NCBI GenBank assembly: GCA_024696005.1
Contig: JAILHF010000052.1
Coordinates: 62,001-126,000 of the forward strand
Length of the DNA: 64,000 bases
DNA from: Lachnospiraceae bacterium
GTDB taxonomy: Bacteria > Bacillota > Clostridia > Lachnospirales > Lachnospiraceae
Reading direction: 5' to 3'
Shown here: positions 45,275 to 53,248 of the stretch, piece by piece
Numbering within the stretch: the first letter of the stretch is position 1
Layout: every line of letters starts with the position of its first letter
Program-made: the position numbers and the translations under genes
Notes under the pieces: model-generated
What the model was told of the DNA's origin: nothing
The model's database searches: none
Seen by the model: only the letters and a program-made list of their open reading frames with translations

Positions 45275-45303
45275 ATCATACACAAAAGCCGAACGCGCCG
45301 CAA
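45275..45303 (-). promoter_or_regulatory. promoter upstream of yajC
   Basis: Minus-strand TTGCGG (45298-45303), 17-bp spacer, TATGAT (45275-45280), in the 122-nt gap between tgt and yajC. It could start the yajC-leuB-ilvD-ilvB-EAL unit. Confidence 0.45.
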
Positions 45304-45344
45304 GCCCTTTTTCGCTTGCCATCCACAGCCAAAACGTCCCTTCC

Positions 45345-46484
45345 TTATCCCTCACCGTCACCGCTCATGCGTTCGAGCGCTTCCTTTTTGAAGGCAGCAA
45401 AACGTCCTTCGTCCAGGGCGTCGCGGATCTCTTCCATCAGGTGATTGTAATAATACAGATTATGAAGGACCCCGAGACGCATCCCCAGCATTTCCTTCGC
45501 CTTCAGCAGATGCCGGATATAAGAGCGGGAATAACGCTGACAGGCCGGGCAGCCGCAGCCTTCCTCGATCGGCCGTTCATCCGTTTCGTACTTCGCGTTC
45601 ATCAGGTTGATCTTGCCGCTGTGCGTATACATGTGCGCATGCCGTCCGTTCCGGGTGGGGTAAACGCAGTCGAAGAAATCCACACCGCGGTCGACGGCTT
45701 CCAGGATATTGGCCGGCGTTCCCACCCCCATGAGGTAGATCGGCTTATCCTTTGGCAGATACGGCACCACTTCATCCAGCACATGATACATCTGCTCGTG
45801 GCTTTCCCCGACTGCCAGGCCTCCGATGGCGTATCCGGGCAGATCAAATTCCGTGATGCGCTTCGCATGTTCGATCCGGATATCCGCATAAACGGCCCCC
45901 TGGTTGATCCCGAACAAAAGCTGTTCGCGGTTGATGGTATCCTCCCTCGCATTCAGTTCCTTCATCTTCACGATGCAACGTTCCAGCCATCGGGTCGTGC
46001 GCTCCACCGAAGGAAGCACATAAGAACGCTCTGCCAGCGCCGGCGGACATTCATCAAAAGCCATGGCAATGGTCGATGCCAGATTGGACTGGATCTGCAT
46101 GCTCTCCTCCGGCCCCATGAAAATGCGATGACCGTCGATATGCGACTGGAAGGTGACCCCTTCCTCCTTGATCCTGCGCAGCCCTGCCAGGGAAAACACC
46201 TGAAAGCCGCCGGAATCCGTAAGTATGGGCCTGTTCCAGCTCATGAAACGGTGCAGTCCGCCCATCTGCTTCACGATCCCGTCTCCGGGCCTCACATGAA
46301 GATGATAGGTATTGGAAAGCTCCACCTGTGTCCCGATGCGTTCCAGATCCTCGGTGGATACAGCTCCCTTTATGGCCCCCACCGTCCCCACATTCATAAA
46401 TACGGGCGTCTGGATCGTGCCGTGCACCGTCTCCATGACCGCCCGTCTGGCTCTTCCTTCCGTCTTTAACAACCGATATTCCAT
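45345..46484 (-). CDS. tgt: queuine tRNA-ribosyltransferase (TGT)
   Basis: Exchanges guanine-34 for preQ1 in tRNAs with GUN anticodons. 379 aa. Catalytic Asp in ILTDSGGFQVFSL, second catalytic Asp in DFFDCVYPTRNGRHAHMYT, zinc site CGCPACQRYSRSYIRHLLKAKEMLG with the distant His. Three bases after the VanY-like gene. Confidence 0.97.
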   Translation of the reverse strand: MEYRLLKTEGRARRAVMETVHGTIQTPVFMNVGTVGAIKGAVSTEDLERIGTQVELSNTYHLHVRPGDGIVKQMGGLHRFMSWNRPILTDSGGFQVFSLAGLRRIKEEGVTFQSHIDGHRIFMGPEESMQIQSNLASTIAMAFDECPPALAERSYVLPSVERTTRWLERCIVKMKELNAREDTINREQLLFGINQGAVYADIRIEHAKRITEFDLPGYAIGGLAVGESHEQMYHVLDEVVPYLPKDKPIYLMGVGTPANILEAVDRGVDFFDCVYPTRNGRHAHMYTHSGKINLMNAKYETDERPIEEGCGCPACQRYSRSYIRHLLKAKEMLGMRLGVLHNLYYYNHLMEEIRDALDEGRFAAFKKEALERMSGDGEG

Positions 46485-46487
46485 CGT

Positions 46488-47543
46488 TCAACGCTCCCTT
46501 ATCAATTCCGTGAATTCCTCGAGGGTAAGGTCATGGGCCGTGATGTACGAAGCCGCATCCCTTCCCACATAGCGAAAATGCCAGGGCTCGAACTCGATCC
46601 CCGTGATGTCCTCTTTCCCCTCCGGATAGCGCAGGATAAAACCATACTCGGAGCAGTGCTCCTTCAGCCACTTTCCCGCCGTTGTCTGTCCGAAGCCCGC
46701 GTCCAGAACACCGTAACTGCCGGTAACGATGTCAAAGGCCAGACCGATCTCGTGCTCACTGCAGCCCGGGATCGTCACAGCCTGCGAAGCCTTGCGGTAA
46801 GCCTCGGAATAATCCATCCCGGCCTGCATGTTCCGCTCGATCTTGGCATTGAAATTGGAAAGCTGCGCCCAATGCACCCGGTAAGGCGAACGGACGTACA
46901 GGGTCACCCCGTCACGCAAAGCTCCCGCAAACATCGCCTGCAACGGTTCCACGACACGCGAATCGCACTGCAGCCCCCCGATCAGGTTTCCCAGAACAAA
47001 ACTGTAATCCTCCGGGATCGGATGCTGTTTGTTCACCAGAAGGATATGCCAGTCATCCGGATCAAAGCCCGCAAGCAGCTCTTCATCCGACGCATAAACG
47101 CTCTCCTGTTCCCCGTTCCCGCTGTAATCGGCCAGAAGCTCTTCCGCTCCGATCAGCTCCTCCTGCGCAAGAGGCGCTCTCTCGTCACCCTCCTGCACCG
47201 GACGGGACTCCGGCGTTTCCGCCGCAGCACTTCCGTCCCCGCCGTCTTCCTCCGCATAAGTCACTTCATAATGCTTCAGCTCGGGCGCGGGAAGCCGGTC
47301 CCCGGGTATGCCGGGAAGCTCCGGAAGCGGCTCGGGCGTGGAAAAGCTGGCACAAACAAGAAAGACCGGAATGCAGGCCAGGACCGCAGCAAAACGCGGC
47401 AGACGTTGGCGGAAGCTGCGTCCGAGATGATAAACGGCAAGAACGACAAAAATGCAGACCAATACCGGTAGTTTACATCCCGGATGTCTGCGGCTCATTC
47501 CTGTCAGTCTGTCCACGATACGTTCGTGAAGCTTCTTCTCCAT
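46488..47543 (-). CDS. VanY-type D-Ala-D-Ala carboxypeptidase, membrane-anchored
   Basis: 351-aa cell-wall peptidase. One membrane helix (about 24-46) after a short basic cytoplasmic part, a second hydrophobic patch (about 52-68), an acidic disordered linker (about 70-150), and a VanY zinc domain at the end with GCSEHEIGLAFDIV (zinc His and Asp), GKWLKEHCSEYGFILRYP and the catalytic Glu/His in IEFEPWHFRYVG. Start chosen at ATG 47543 after GGAG; the same frame is open 30 nt further. Together with the DacA-like protein across the tRNA it trims stem peptides. Confidence 0.87.
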   Translation of the reverse strand: MEKKLHERIVDRLTGMSRRHPGCKLPVLVCIFVVLAVYHLGRSFRQRLPRFAAVLACIPVFLVCASFSTPEPLPELPGIPGDRLPAPELKHYEVTYAEEDGGDGSAAAETPESRPVQEGDERAPLAQEELIGAEELLADYSGNGEQESVYASDEELLAGFDPDDWHILLVNKQHPIPEDYSFVLGNLIGGLQCDSRVVEPLQAMFAGALRDGVTLYVRSPYRVHWAQLSNFNAKIERNMQAGMDYSEAYRKASQAVTIPGCSEHEIGLAFDIVTGSYGVLDAGFGQTTAGKWLKEHCSEYGFILRYPEGKEDITGIEFEPWHFRYVGRDAASYITAHDLTLEEFTELIRER

Positions 47544-47589
47544 CACACTCCAACTCCCGAAAGGCAAACCCAAAGCTTCTTCGAAACCC

Positions 47590-47632
47590 CGTCAGAATAA
47601 TAAACAGCCCCCTGAAGCAATCAAGGGGCTGT
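47590..47632 (-). terminator. terminator after tRNA-Met
   Basis: On the minus strand a stem CAGCCCC / GGGGCTG with a short loop lies six bases beyond the tRNA 3' end and is followed by TTTATTATT. Reading plus there is no T run, so it serves the tRNA. Confidence 0.75.
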
Positions 47633-47637
47633 GATCG

Positions 47638-47711
47638 TAGCGAGAGGGGGACTCGAACCCTCGACACCGCGGGTATGAACCGCGTGCTCTAGCCAGCTGA
47701 GCTATCTCGCC
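47638..47711 (-). tRNA. tRNA-Met (CAT), elongator type
   Basis: 74-nt cloverleaf: acceptor GGCGAGA with TCTCGCT (G1-U72), D arm TAGCTCAGCTGGCTAGAGC, anticodon stem CGCGG with CCGCG around TTCATAC (anticodon CAT), T arm GAGGGTTCGAGTCCCCC, discriminator A. CCA is not encoded. It lacks the three G-C pairs and C1 mismatch of initiator tRNA, so it is elongator Met; a lysidine-modified tRNA-Ile is less likely given the D and T arms. Confidence 0.95.
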
Positions 47712-47740
47712 ACAGCGTCTGTTCATCGCAGACGAATGTT

Positions 47741-47769
47741 ATTATACGCACTTGCCCTCTGCTTGTCAA
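47741..47769 (-). promoter_or_regulatory. tRNA-Met promoter, full consensus
   Basis: Perfect TTGACA (47764-47769) and TATAAT (47741-47746) with a 17-bp spacer; predicted start about 20-25 nt before the tRNA. The leader has a CGTCTG/CAGACG hairpin. The -35 lies 12 nt from the DacA stop. Confidence 0.85.
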
Positions 47770-47780
47770 ATACTTTTTCT

Positions 47781-48920
47781 TCAATTGACGAAATCATCAT
47801 AGATCGCCACGTGATCGTAGATCGCACGCCATGCGCTGTGCGCGTTCCCCGTCACGCAGATATATTCGTGCCCGTCATTGGAGCGTTCATAACTCACGGC
47901 ACAGTTCCTGGATTCATTGACAAATCCCGTCTTGGCACCCAGCACTTCCCCATGGGTATCCTTATCCTCGATACGGCGCAAAAACCAGTTCGAGATCAGG
48001 ATCCCTTCCGGATGCTGTTCCGTGGGAGCCGTGGTAAAGCGCTTTGCTCCCAATGCCGCCCGGCACAGGTCGTTTTCCAGGGCCGCCTTCATGATCATGG
48101 CCATGGCCGCGGGCGTGCAGTAGTTCTGCTCATCGAAAACACCGACGGGGTTGGTAAAATGCGCCTGATCCGAAAGCCCCAGCTCCGCCACCTTCTCGTT
48201 CATCATGTCCGCAAAAGCTTCGATGCTTCCCGCCGTATAATATGCCAGCCCCAGCGCGGCATCGCCGCCGGAGGGCATGATCGTTCCGTACAAAAGCTCG
48301 CGTACCGTCATGGTCTCGCCAACGGAATAGCCCACCTGGGAGCAGTCGTTTTTGAATACGTAATCCGTGATCTCCTGCATCATCGTGAAACGGTCCTCCG
48401 GATCCTCCATGTGTTCCGCAGCCACCAGGATCGTCAGCACCTTTGTCATGGATGCGGGATACATCCTGTCAAAGGCATTGCGCTGTGCCACGACATGACC
48501 GTCTGCCAGGTCCACCAGGATCCCGTAGGAACTGATCACCTCCTGATTCCAGATCTCCTTGGTATGATCATCCGTGAAAACCTGATAACCCTCATAAAAC
48601 ATATCCGGGTGGGACAATGCCGATAATCCGGTCGGTTTTTCTTCCTCCGGTTCCTCAACCGGCTCGGGTGCGACCACGAGCGGCATAGGCGCGCTTGCCT
48701 CCACCGTTTCGGCTGCCTCGACCTCCGACGGCTTCTTTTCCCTGCCGCGCGTTGCCAGGGCAACGATCAAGAGCACAACAGACAGAAATACAAGCGCTGT
48801 CATTCCCAGACGACGCCTGATCTGTCTTTTTCTCGCATAATACTTTTCCGAATGCTGCCGCACATTCCCGCGGCTGTCAAGGTACTCCCCCTTTTTAAGC
48901 TTAACCCTGTCCTTGTTCAT
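47781..48920 (-). CDS. D-Ala-D-Ala carboxypeptidase (DacA/PBP5-like)
   Basis: Low-molecular-weight penicillin-binding protein trimming pentapeptides. About 379 aa. Basic cytoplasmic start, membrane helix (about 41-60), Pro/Glu linker, then the serine-peptidase domain: SxxK in PASMTKVLTILV, KTG in LGAKTGFVNES. The second motif, usually SGN, reads PSGGDAALG. The start is unclear: ATG 48920 has its GGAG 14 bases away; a TTG at 48941 in the same frame is the alternative. The start overlaps the end of a small ORF (48901-49050) by 20 nt, so translational coupling may replace a ribosome site. Confidence 0.85.
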   Translation of the reverse strand: MNKDRVKLKKGEYLDSRGNVRQHSEKYYARKRQIRRRLGMTALVFLSVVLLIVALATRGREKKPSEVEAAETVEASAPMPLVVAPEPVEEPEEEKPTGLSALSHPDMFYEGYQVFTDDHTKEIWNQEVISSYGILVDLADGHVVAQRNAFDRMYPASMTKVLTILVAAEHMEDPEDRFTMMQEITDYVFKNDCSQVGYSVGETMTVRELLYGTIMPSGGDAALGLAYYTAGSIEAFADMMNEKVAELGLSDQAHFTNPVGVFDEQNYCTPAAMAMIMKAALENDLCRAALGAKRFTTAPTEQHPEGILISNWFLRRIEDKDTHGEVLGAKTGFVNESRNCAVSYERSNDGHEYICVTGNAHSAWRAIYDHVAIYDDFVN

Positions 48921-49050
48921 ATCGTAAAGAAATATCTCCAACTATCAATTTCGAATCATGAGAAAGAATGGCCCGTTCCGTCCGGACCCGTTTTTCATAG
49001 TACCACATTCCTTCTGCCTTTTCCATACCTTTTGCCACAAGATATGGCAT
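48901..49050 (-). CDS. possible 49-aa protein overlapping dacA start
   Basis: ATG at 49050 lies six bases after AAAGGA and opens a 49-codon frame (starts MPYLVAKGMEKAEGMWYYEK, ends SLRYEQGQG) that stops 20 nt inside the carboxypeptidase gene. The residue mix is protein-like (charged, aromatic, no runs). I recognise no family. It occupies what would otherwise be an empty leader divergent from the TtcA-like gene. It may be only an open leader; moderate to low certainty. Confidence 0.35.
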   Translation of the reverse strand: MPYLVAKGMEKAEGMWYYEKRVRTERAILSHDSKLIVGDISLRYEQGQG

Positions 49051-49100
49051 TTCTTTTCCTTTCATGCTATACTTCGGAAAAAGATGCGGGAGAACGGGAT

Positions 49101-49916
49101 TTGGGAAAGGATACACTGCAGGCCCGGGTCGAAGAAAGCCTTCGAAAACGTTTTCGCAGGACGATCTGGTGCAATTTTACCAAGGCGATCAAGCTTTACC
49201 GCCTTGTGCGGGAAGGCGACCGCATTGCCGTCTGCATTTCCGGGAGCTCCGGCTCGATGCTCATGGCCAGGCTCTTCCGGGAACTGAAGCGGCACGATGA
49301 ATTTCCTTTTGAACTGTGTTTTCCGGTCCCGGATCCGGGATATGCCCCGGACTACCTCTCCCAGATCGAAGACAACGCTGCGGCTCTCGGCATCCCGATC
49401 CGCATTATTTCTGCCGGGTCTCCCGATACCGCATCTTCGAACGGGCTTTTCCCCCGCCGGCTCTGCACAGACACACAAAGCCCGATTCTCCACGCCCTTG
49501 CGAAGGAGACCGGATGCAACAAGATCGCCCTGGAGGATCTTTTCGACGACGTGATCGAGACGATCCTGACGGGCATGCTCTGCGAAGGCAGGATACAGAC
49601 CATGATGCCCCGGCAGAAAAGTACGGATCCGGAAGGGCCGGAACTGATCCGCCCCATGTATCTTGTCCGGGAAGAGGCCGTCCGTGACTGGCAGGATGCC
49701 AACAGACTGCGTTTTGCACAGAGCGCAGCAACAGCCGAAGAAGGCTCCGGCCATCCGGAGATCAGAGCACTCATCGCCGGGCTGCGGGCGAACAATCCCT
49801 TTGTGGAATCCAATATCTTTCGAAGCATGGAAAACATAGACCTGCGTACCGTCATTGCTTACAATAAGGACGGTGTGAATCATTCCTTTCTCGACCATTA
49901 TGACCGAATACCCTGA
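49101..49916 (+). CDS. TtcA-like protein with degenerate PP-loop
   Basis: 271 aa, clearly in the TtcA tRNA-2-thiocytidine family by its core (GCNKIAL...FDDVIETILTGMLCEGRIQTMMP, then ELIRPMYLVREEAVRDW). Key residues are lost: the ATP PP-loop SGGKDS reads SGSSGS (47-52), the ALGHHRDD segment reads ALEDLFDD, and the CxxC cluster pair is reduced to RRLC. ATP use and thiolation are unlikely. The TTG start at 49101 is picked for GGGAG seven bases upstream; no ATG lies in reach. A TATACT -10 box is at 49068-49073. It ends 17 nt before larC, so the two form an operon and it may serve nickel-cofactor synthesis. Confidence 0.8.
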   Translation: MGKDTLQARVEESLRKRFRRTIWCNFTKAIKLYRLVREGDRIAVCISGSSGSMLMARLFRELKRHDEFPFELCFPVPDPGYAPDYLSQIEDNAAALGIPIRIISAGSPDTASSNGLFPRRLCTDTQSPILHALAKETGCNKIALEDLFDDVIETILTGMLCEGRIQTMMPRQKSTDPEGPELIRPMYLVREEAVRDWQDANRLRFAQSAATAEEGSGHPEIRALIAGLRANNPFVESNIFRSMENIDLRTVIAYNKDGVNHSFLDHYDRIP

Positions 49917-49933
49917 AAAAAGGAGGCATCTGC

Positions 49934-51220
49934 ATGAAAACTCTCTATCTGGAATGCAACATGGGAGCTGCCGGCGACATGCTTACCGCCGCTCTTCTGG
50001 AACTCCTGCCCGATCCGGCTGCTTTTGTCAAACGCTTTAACGCACTCGGGCTGCCGAAGACTGCGATGCAGCTTGAAAAGACGCAGAAATGCGGGATAAG
50101 CGGCAGCCATGTCCGCATGCTGGTCGCCGGCCGCGAAGAAGGCGAGTCCGGCGATGCGCACGAACACCATCATGAACATGAGCACCATGACCATGACCAT
50201 GATCACGAACATGGGCATGACCATCACCACGAACATGACCACGGGCACGGGCACGACCATCACCACGAACATGACCACGGCCATCACCACGGTCATCAGC
50301 ATGCAACAATGGAACGCATCCGCTTCATCGTGGATCTTCTGGACATCGAAGATTGCATCAAAGAAGACATCATGGCCGTATATTCCCTGATCGCCGAAGC
50401 GGAAGCCCACGCCCACGGCTGCGACATCCGTGACATCCACTTCCACGAAGTCGGCACCCTGGACGCGATCGCCGATGTCACTGCCGTGTGCATGCTGCTT
50501 CACGAGCTTTCCGTGCAGCGTATCTGCGCTTCCCCGGTCCACGTGGGACGCGGAACGGTAAAATGTGCCCACGGCATCCTTCCTGTCCCCGCTCCCGCCA
50601 CAGCCTGCCTGCTGCAGGGAATTCCGAGCTACGCCGGAGAGATCGACGGTGAGCTCTGCACCCCGACCGGTGCGGCGCTGCTGAAACATTTTGTCCGCGA
50701 ATTCGGTCCCATGCCCGTCATGCGCACCGAACGCATCGGTTACGGCTGCGGGAAGAAGGATTTCCCGGTAGCCAACTGCATCCGCGCTTTTCTGGGGGAA
50801 ACGGAAGGAGAAACGGACAGCGTGCTCGAGCTCTCCTGCAACATCGACGACATGAGCGCCGAGGAGCTCGCCTTCGCCTGCGAACGCCTGATGGATGCGG
50901 GCGCAAGGGATGTTTATACCACGGCGGTCGGGATGAAGAAGGGACGCCCCGGGACATTGCTGACTGTGATCTGTGACGCGGCCCACCGCGACGAAATGAT
51001 ACGGCTGATCTTCAAACACAGCAGCACGATTGGTCTGCGGGAAAGCGAAATGCGCCGCTACGTGCTCTCGCGCCGTGAAGAAGAACAGAACGGGATACGC
51101 ATAAAAAAATCCGACGGCTACGGCGTCAGCCGCAGCAAGCCGGAATTTGAAGACATAGCTGCTTATGCAAAAGCGCACGGTCTGAGCCTTCGTGAGGCCA
51201 GAGCCGCTCTCGGGGTTTAA
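49934..51220 (+). CDS. larC: nickel pincer cofactor synthase LarC, unsplit, His-rich
   Basis: Inserts nickel into the pyridinium bis-thioacid cofactor of lactate racemase-type enzymes. 428 aa in one frame, where some lactobacilli need a ribosomal frameshift. LYLECNMGAAGDMLTAALLEL start; residues about 76-123 hold about 25 histidines in HDHEH-type runs, a metal store or buffer; then HFHEVGTLDAIADV, VHVGRGTVKCAHGILPVPAPAT, GYGCGKKDF and CNIDDMS. Preceded by AGGAGG. larE and larA-like genes are not in the window, larB is next door on the other strand. Confidence 0.94.
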   Translation: MKTLYLECNMGAAGDMLTAALLELLPDPAAFVKRFNALGLPKTAMQLEKTQKCGISGSHVRMLVAGREEGESGDAHEHHHEHEHHDHDHDHEHGHDHHHEHDHGHGHDHHHEHDHGHHHGHQHATMERIRFIVDLLDIEDCIKEDIMAVYSLIAEAEAHAHGCDIRDIHFHEVGTLDAIADVTAVCMLLHELSVQRICASPVHVGRGTVKCAHGILPVPAPATACLLQGIPSYAGEIDGELCTPTGAALLKHFVREFGPMPVMRTERIGYGCGKKDFPVANCIRAFLGETEGETDSVLELSCNIDDMSAEELAFACERLMDAGARDVYTTAVGMKKGRPGTLLTVICDAAHRDEMIRLIFKHSSTIGLRESEMRRYVLSRREEEQNGIRIKKSDGYGVSRSKPEFEDIAAYAKAHGLSLREARAALGV

Positions 51221-51270
51221 GCCCCAAAAACTCTATGCTGCTGTTTGGCAGCCGGGAATGCCTGTCAGGC

Positions 51271-51317
51271 AAAAAATCGGCCCCCGTCCACGCACCGGAG
51301 TGCGTGGACGGGGGCCG
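51271..51317 (-). terminator. terminator between larC and larB
   Basis: Perfect 18-bp inverted repeat (51278-51295 with 51300-51317) around loop CGGA, very GC-rich, followed on the minus strand by six T residues (51271-51276). It ends the larB transcript and can also stop larC read-through from the plus side. Confidence 0.8.
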
Positions 51318-51343
51318 AACCGTAACGCTATTATTCTCTGTAT

Positions 51344-52018
51344 TTACGGACGAAGTGCCAGACGGTTGATCTGCGTGGCAAGATAGCCCGCCCCGTAACC
51401 GTTATCTATATTAACGACCGCCACTCCGTTCGCACAGGAATTTACCATTGTGAGCAAAGCCGAAACGCCGCCGAAGCTGGCACCATAGCCCACCGAAGTC
51501 GGCACGGCGATCACGGGATTGTGCACCAGTCCCCCGATCACGCTGGCCAGAGCGCCTTCCATTCCCGCAACGGCTACCACACAGTTTGCGCTTTGCAGGC
51601 GCTCTTCCTGGGCCAGCAGCCTGTGAAGCCCGCTCACGCCCACATCAAAGATGCGGTCCACCGCCGCTCCGAAGTATTCCGCGGTCTGGGCCGCCTCCTC
51701 CGCTACCGGAAGGTCGGCTGTTCCCGCACAGCATACCGCCACGCGGCCACGCCCCTCCTCTTTTTTCCCTTCGATCTTGAGGATCCGGGAAAGCGGATCG
51801 TATTCGGCCGCAGGCAGTTCCTTGCGGATCAGTTCAAACTGCTCTTTGGACGCTCTCGTTCCAAACGCCTTTCCTTCCGCCTCCACGCAGGCTTTGTAGA
51901 TCTTCAGAAGATGCTCATCCGCTTTGCCCTGGCAGAATATCACTTCGGGAAAGCCTGTCCGGCGCTCCCGGTCCGTATCCAGTTTGGCAAAGCCCATGTC
52001 GTTATAACCCTGTCCCAT
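51344..52018 (-). CDS. larB: nickel pincer cofactor biosynthesis protein LarB
   Basis: Carboxylase/hydrolase that makes P2CMN from NaAD, the first step of the LarA cofactor. 224 aa. FAKLDTDRERRTGFPEVIFCQGK is the typical N-terminus; the PurE-like core reads VAVCCAGTADLPVAEEAAQTAEYFG, VAVAGMEGALASVIGGLV and VPTSVGYGASFGGVSALLTMVNSCANGVAVVNIDNGYGAG. Start at ATG 52018 (a GTG directly before it is the alternative). Follows the PTS IIC gene by 24 nt on the same strand. Confidence 0.94.
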   Translation of the reverse strand: MGQGYNDMGFAKLDTDRERRTGFPEVIFCQGKADEHLLKIYKACVEAEGKAFGTRASKEQFELIRKELPAAEYDPLSRILKIEGKKEEGRGRVAVCCAGTADLPVAEEAAQTAEYFGAAVDRIFDVGVSGLHRLLAQEERLQSANCVVAVAGMEGALASVIGGLVHNPVIAVPTSVGYGASFGGVSALLTMVNSCANGVAVVNIDNGYGAGYLATQINRLALRP

Positions 52019-52042
52019 CACGCACCCCCCGCATTTATCCGG

Positions 52043-53134
52043 TCAGGAGAGCTTCATGTCTCCCTCTTTTACCCATCCGAGCTTCTTTACGATCATGTGA
52101 AACAGCAGAGACAGCACAGCCGGAAGCACCAGACTGATCATGACCAGTCCGATCCAGTCCATGGCCGTGATCGCGCTCTTTGTACCGGCAGCCACATCAT
52201 TTACCCAGCCGGTATATACCCCGATCTGTCCCACCAGACCGCAGGTCCCCATTCCGGAAGAGATAGGCGCGCCGTTCATCTGCAGCTTAAACAGGCAGGT
52301 CGCGATCGGTCCCGTAACGGCCGAAGCCAGCGTGGGAGCGATCCAGATCCTGGGATTCTTCACGATGTTGCCCATCTGGAGCATGGAAGTTCCGATCCCC
52401 TGGGAGACCAGACCGCCCCAGCGGTTTTCCTTAAAGGAGATGATGGCAAACCCGATCATCTGCGCGCTGCAGCCTGCCACTGCCGCGCCTCCGGCAAGTC
52501 CCGTCAGTCCCAGGGCCGCACAGATCGCTGCCGAAGAGATCGGCAGGGTCAGAGCCATGCCCACGATGACCGATACCAGGATTCCCATCACGAACGGCTG
52601 CTGTTCCGTAGCCCACATGATCACCTTACCGAGCTTCATGGCAACATTGCCAATGGGCGGTGCGATGAGCGCGGACAGAAAAACGCCGATGCCGATGGTG
52701 ACCAGGGGTGTCACCAGGATATCGACCTTGGTCTCCTTCGAGATCGCTTTGCCGAATTCCGCGGCAACGATCGCGATGATCAGCACGGCCAGAGGTCCGC
52801 CTGCCCCTCCCAGCGCGTTTGAAGCAAATCCCACCGATATCAGTGAAAACAGTACAAGCGGCGGACATTTGAGTGCGTATCCGATGGCGACCGCCATGGC
52901 CGGTCCGCTCATGGCAGAGGCTATGCCGCCCACCGTGTATTCCGCCTGTCCGACCGTGGCAACGGTTTCCGTCAGAAAAGCAAGATGAAACTGGGAACCG
53001 ATGGTATTGATGATCGTGCCGATCAGCAGGGAACAGAACAAGCCCTGCGCCATGGCTCCGAGCGCATCGATCCCGTATCTCTTCAGCGAGATTTCAATGT
53101 CTTTCCTCTTCAGGAACTCCTTAAACTTCTTCAT
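52043..53134 (-). CDS. PTS-type sugar transporter IIC (PTS_EIIC_2)
   Basis: 363-aa polytopic permease, about nine to ten membrane helices, of the stand-alone PTS_EIIC_2 group (RYGIDALGAMAQGLFCSLLIGTIINTIG start, SGPAMAVAIGYALKCPPLVLFS, LGGAGGPLAVLIIAIVAAEFGK, GTCGLVGQIGVYTGW). It carries no IIA or IIB domain. The real start is ATG 53134 behind GGGAGGAG; the frame runs open about 1 kb further through the promoter and the glycosyltransferase gene. Its operon with larB suggests a link with lactate or 2-hydroxyacid metabolism. The substrate is not predictable. Confidence 0.87.
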   Translation of the reverse strand: MKKFKEFLKRKDIEISLKRYGIDALGAMAQGLFCSLLIGTIINTIGSQFHLAFLTETVATVGQAEYTVGGIASAMSGPAMAVAIGYALKCPPLVLFSLISVGFASNALGGAGGPLAVLIIAIVAAEFGKAISKETKVDILVTPLVTIGIGVFLSALIAPPIGNVAMKLGKVIMWATEQQPFVMGILVSVIVGMALTLPISSAAICAALGLTGLAGGAAVAGCSAQMIGFAIISFKENRWGGLVSQGIGTSMLQMGNIVKNPRIWIAPTLASAVTGPIATCLFKLQMNGAPISSGMGTCGLVGQIGVYTGWVNDVAAGTKSAITAMDWIGLVMISLVLPAVLSLLFHMIVKKLGWVKEGDMKLS

Positions 53135-53173
53135 GATCACTCCTCCCGGTTTTCGGTTCTTTTTCAGCGCCTT

Positions 53174-53225
53174 ATGATACACGAAATCGCATTTTTTTGC
53201 AATATGAAGAAAAATGTGAGATAAT
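53174..53225. promoter_or_regulatory. divergent promoters sharing one palindromic -35 box
   Basis: TTGCAA at 53197-53202 is its own reverse complement. Going plus, a 17-bp spacer leads to GATAAT (53220-53225) for the glycosyltransferase. Going minus, a 17-bp spacer leads to TATCAT (53174-53179) for the PTS IIC-larB operon. The two polymerase sites share the -35 and exclude each other. Confidence 0.65.
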
Positions 53226-53248
53226 AGTTCAAAATTTCGGGAAGGCGG

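Noticed and set aside
50159-50303. CAT/CAC-rich stretch as a tandem DNA repeat or CRISPR-like array
   Set aside because: It is in frame within larC, has irregular units and encodes a His-rich insertion. No CRISPR array is seen anywhere in the window.
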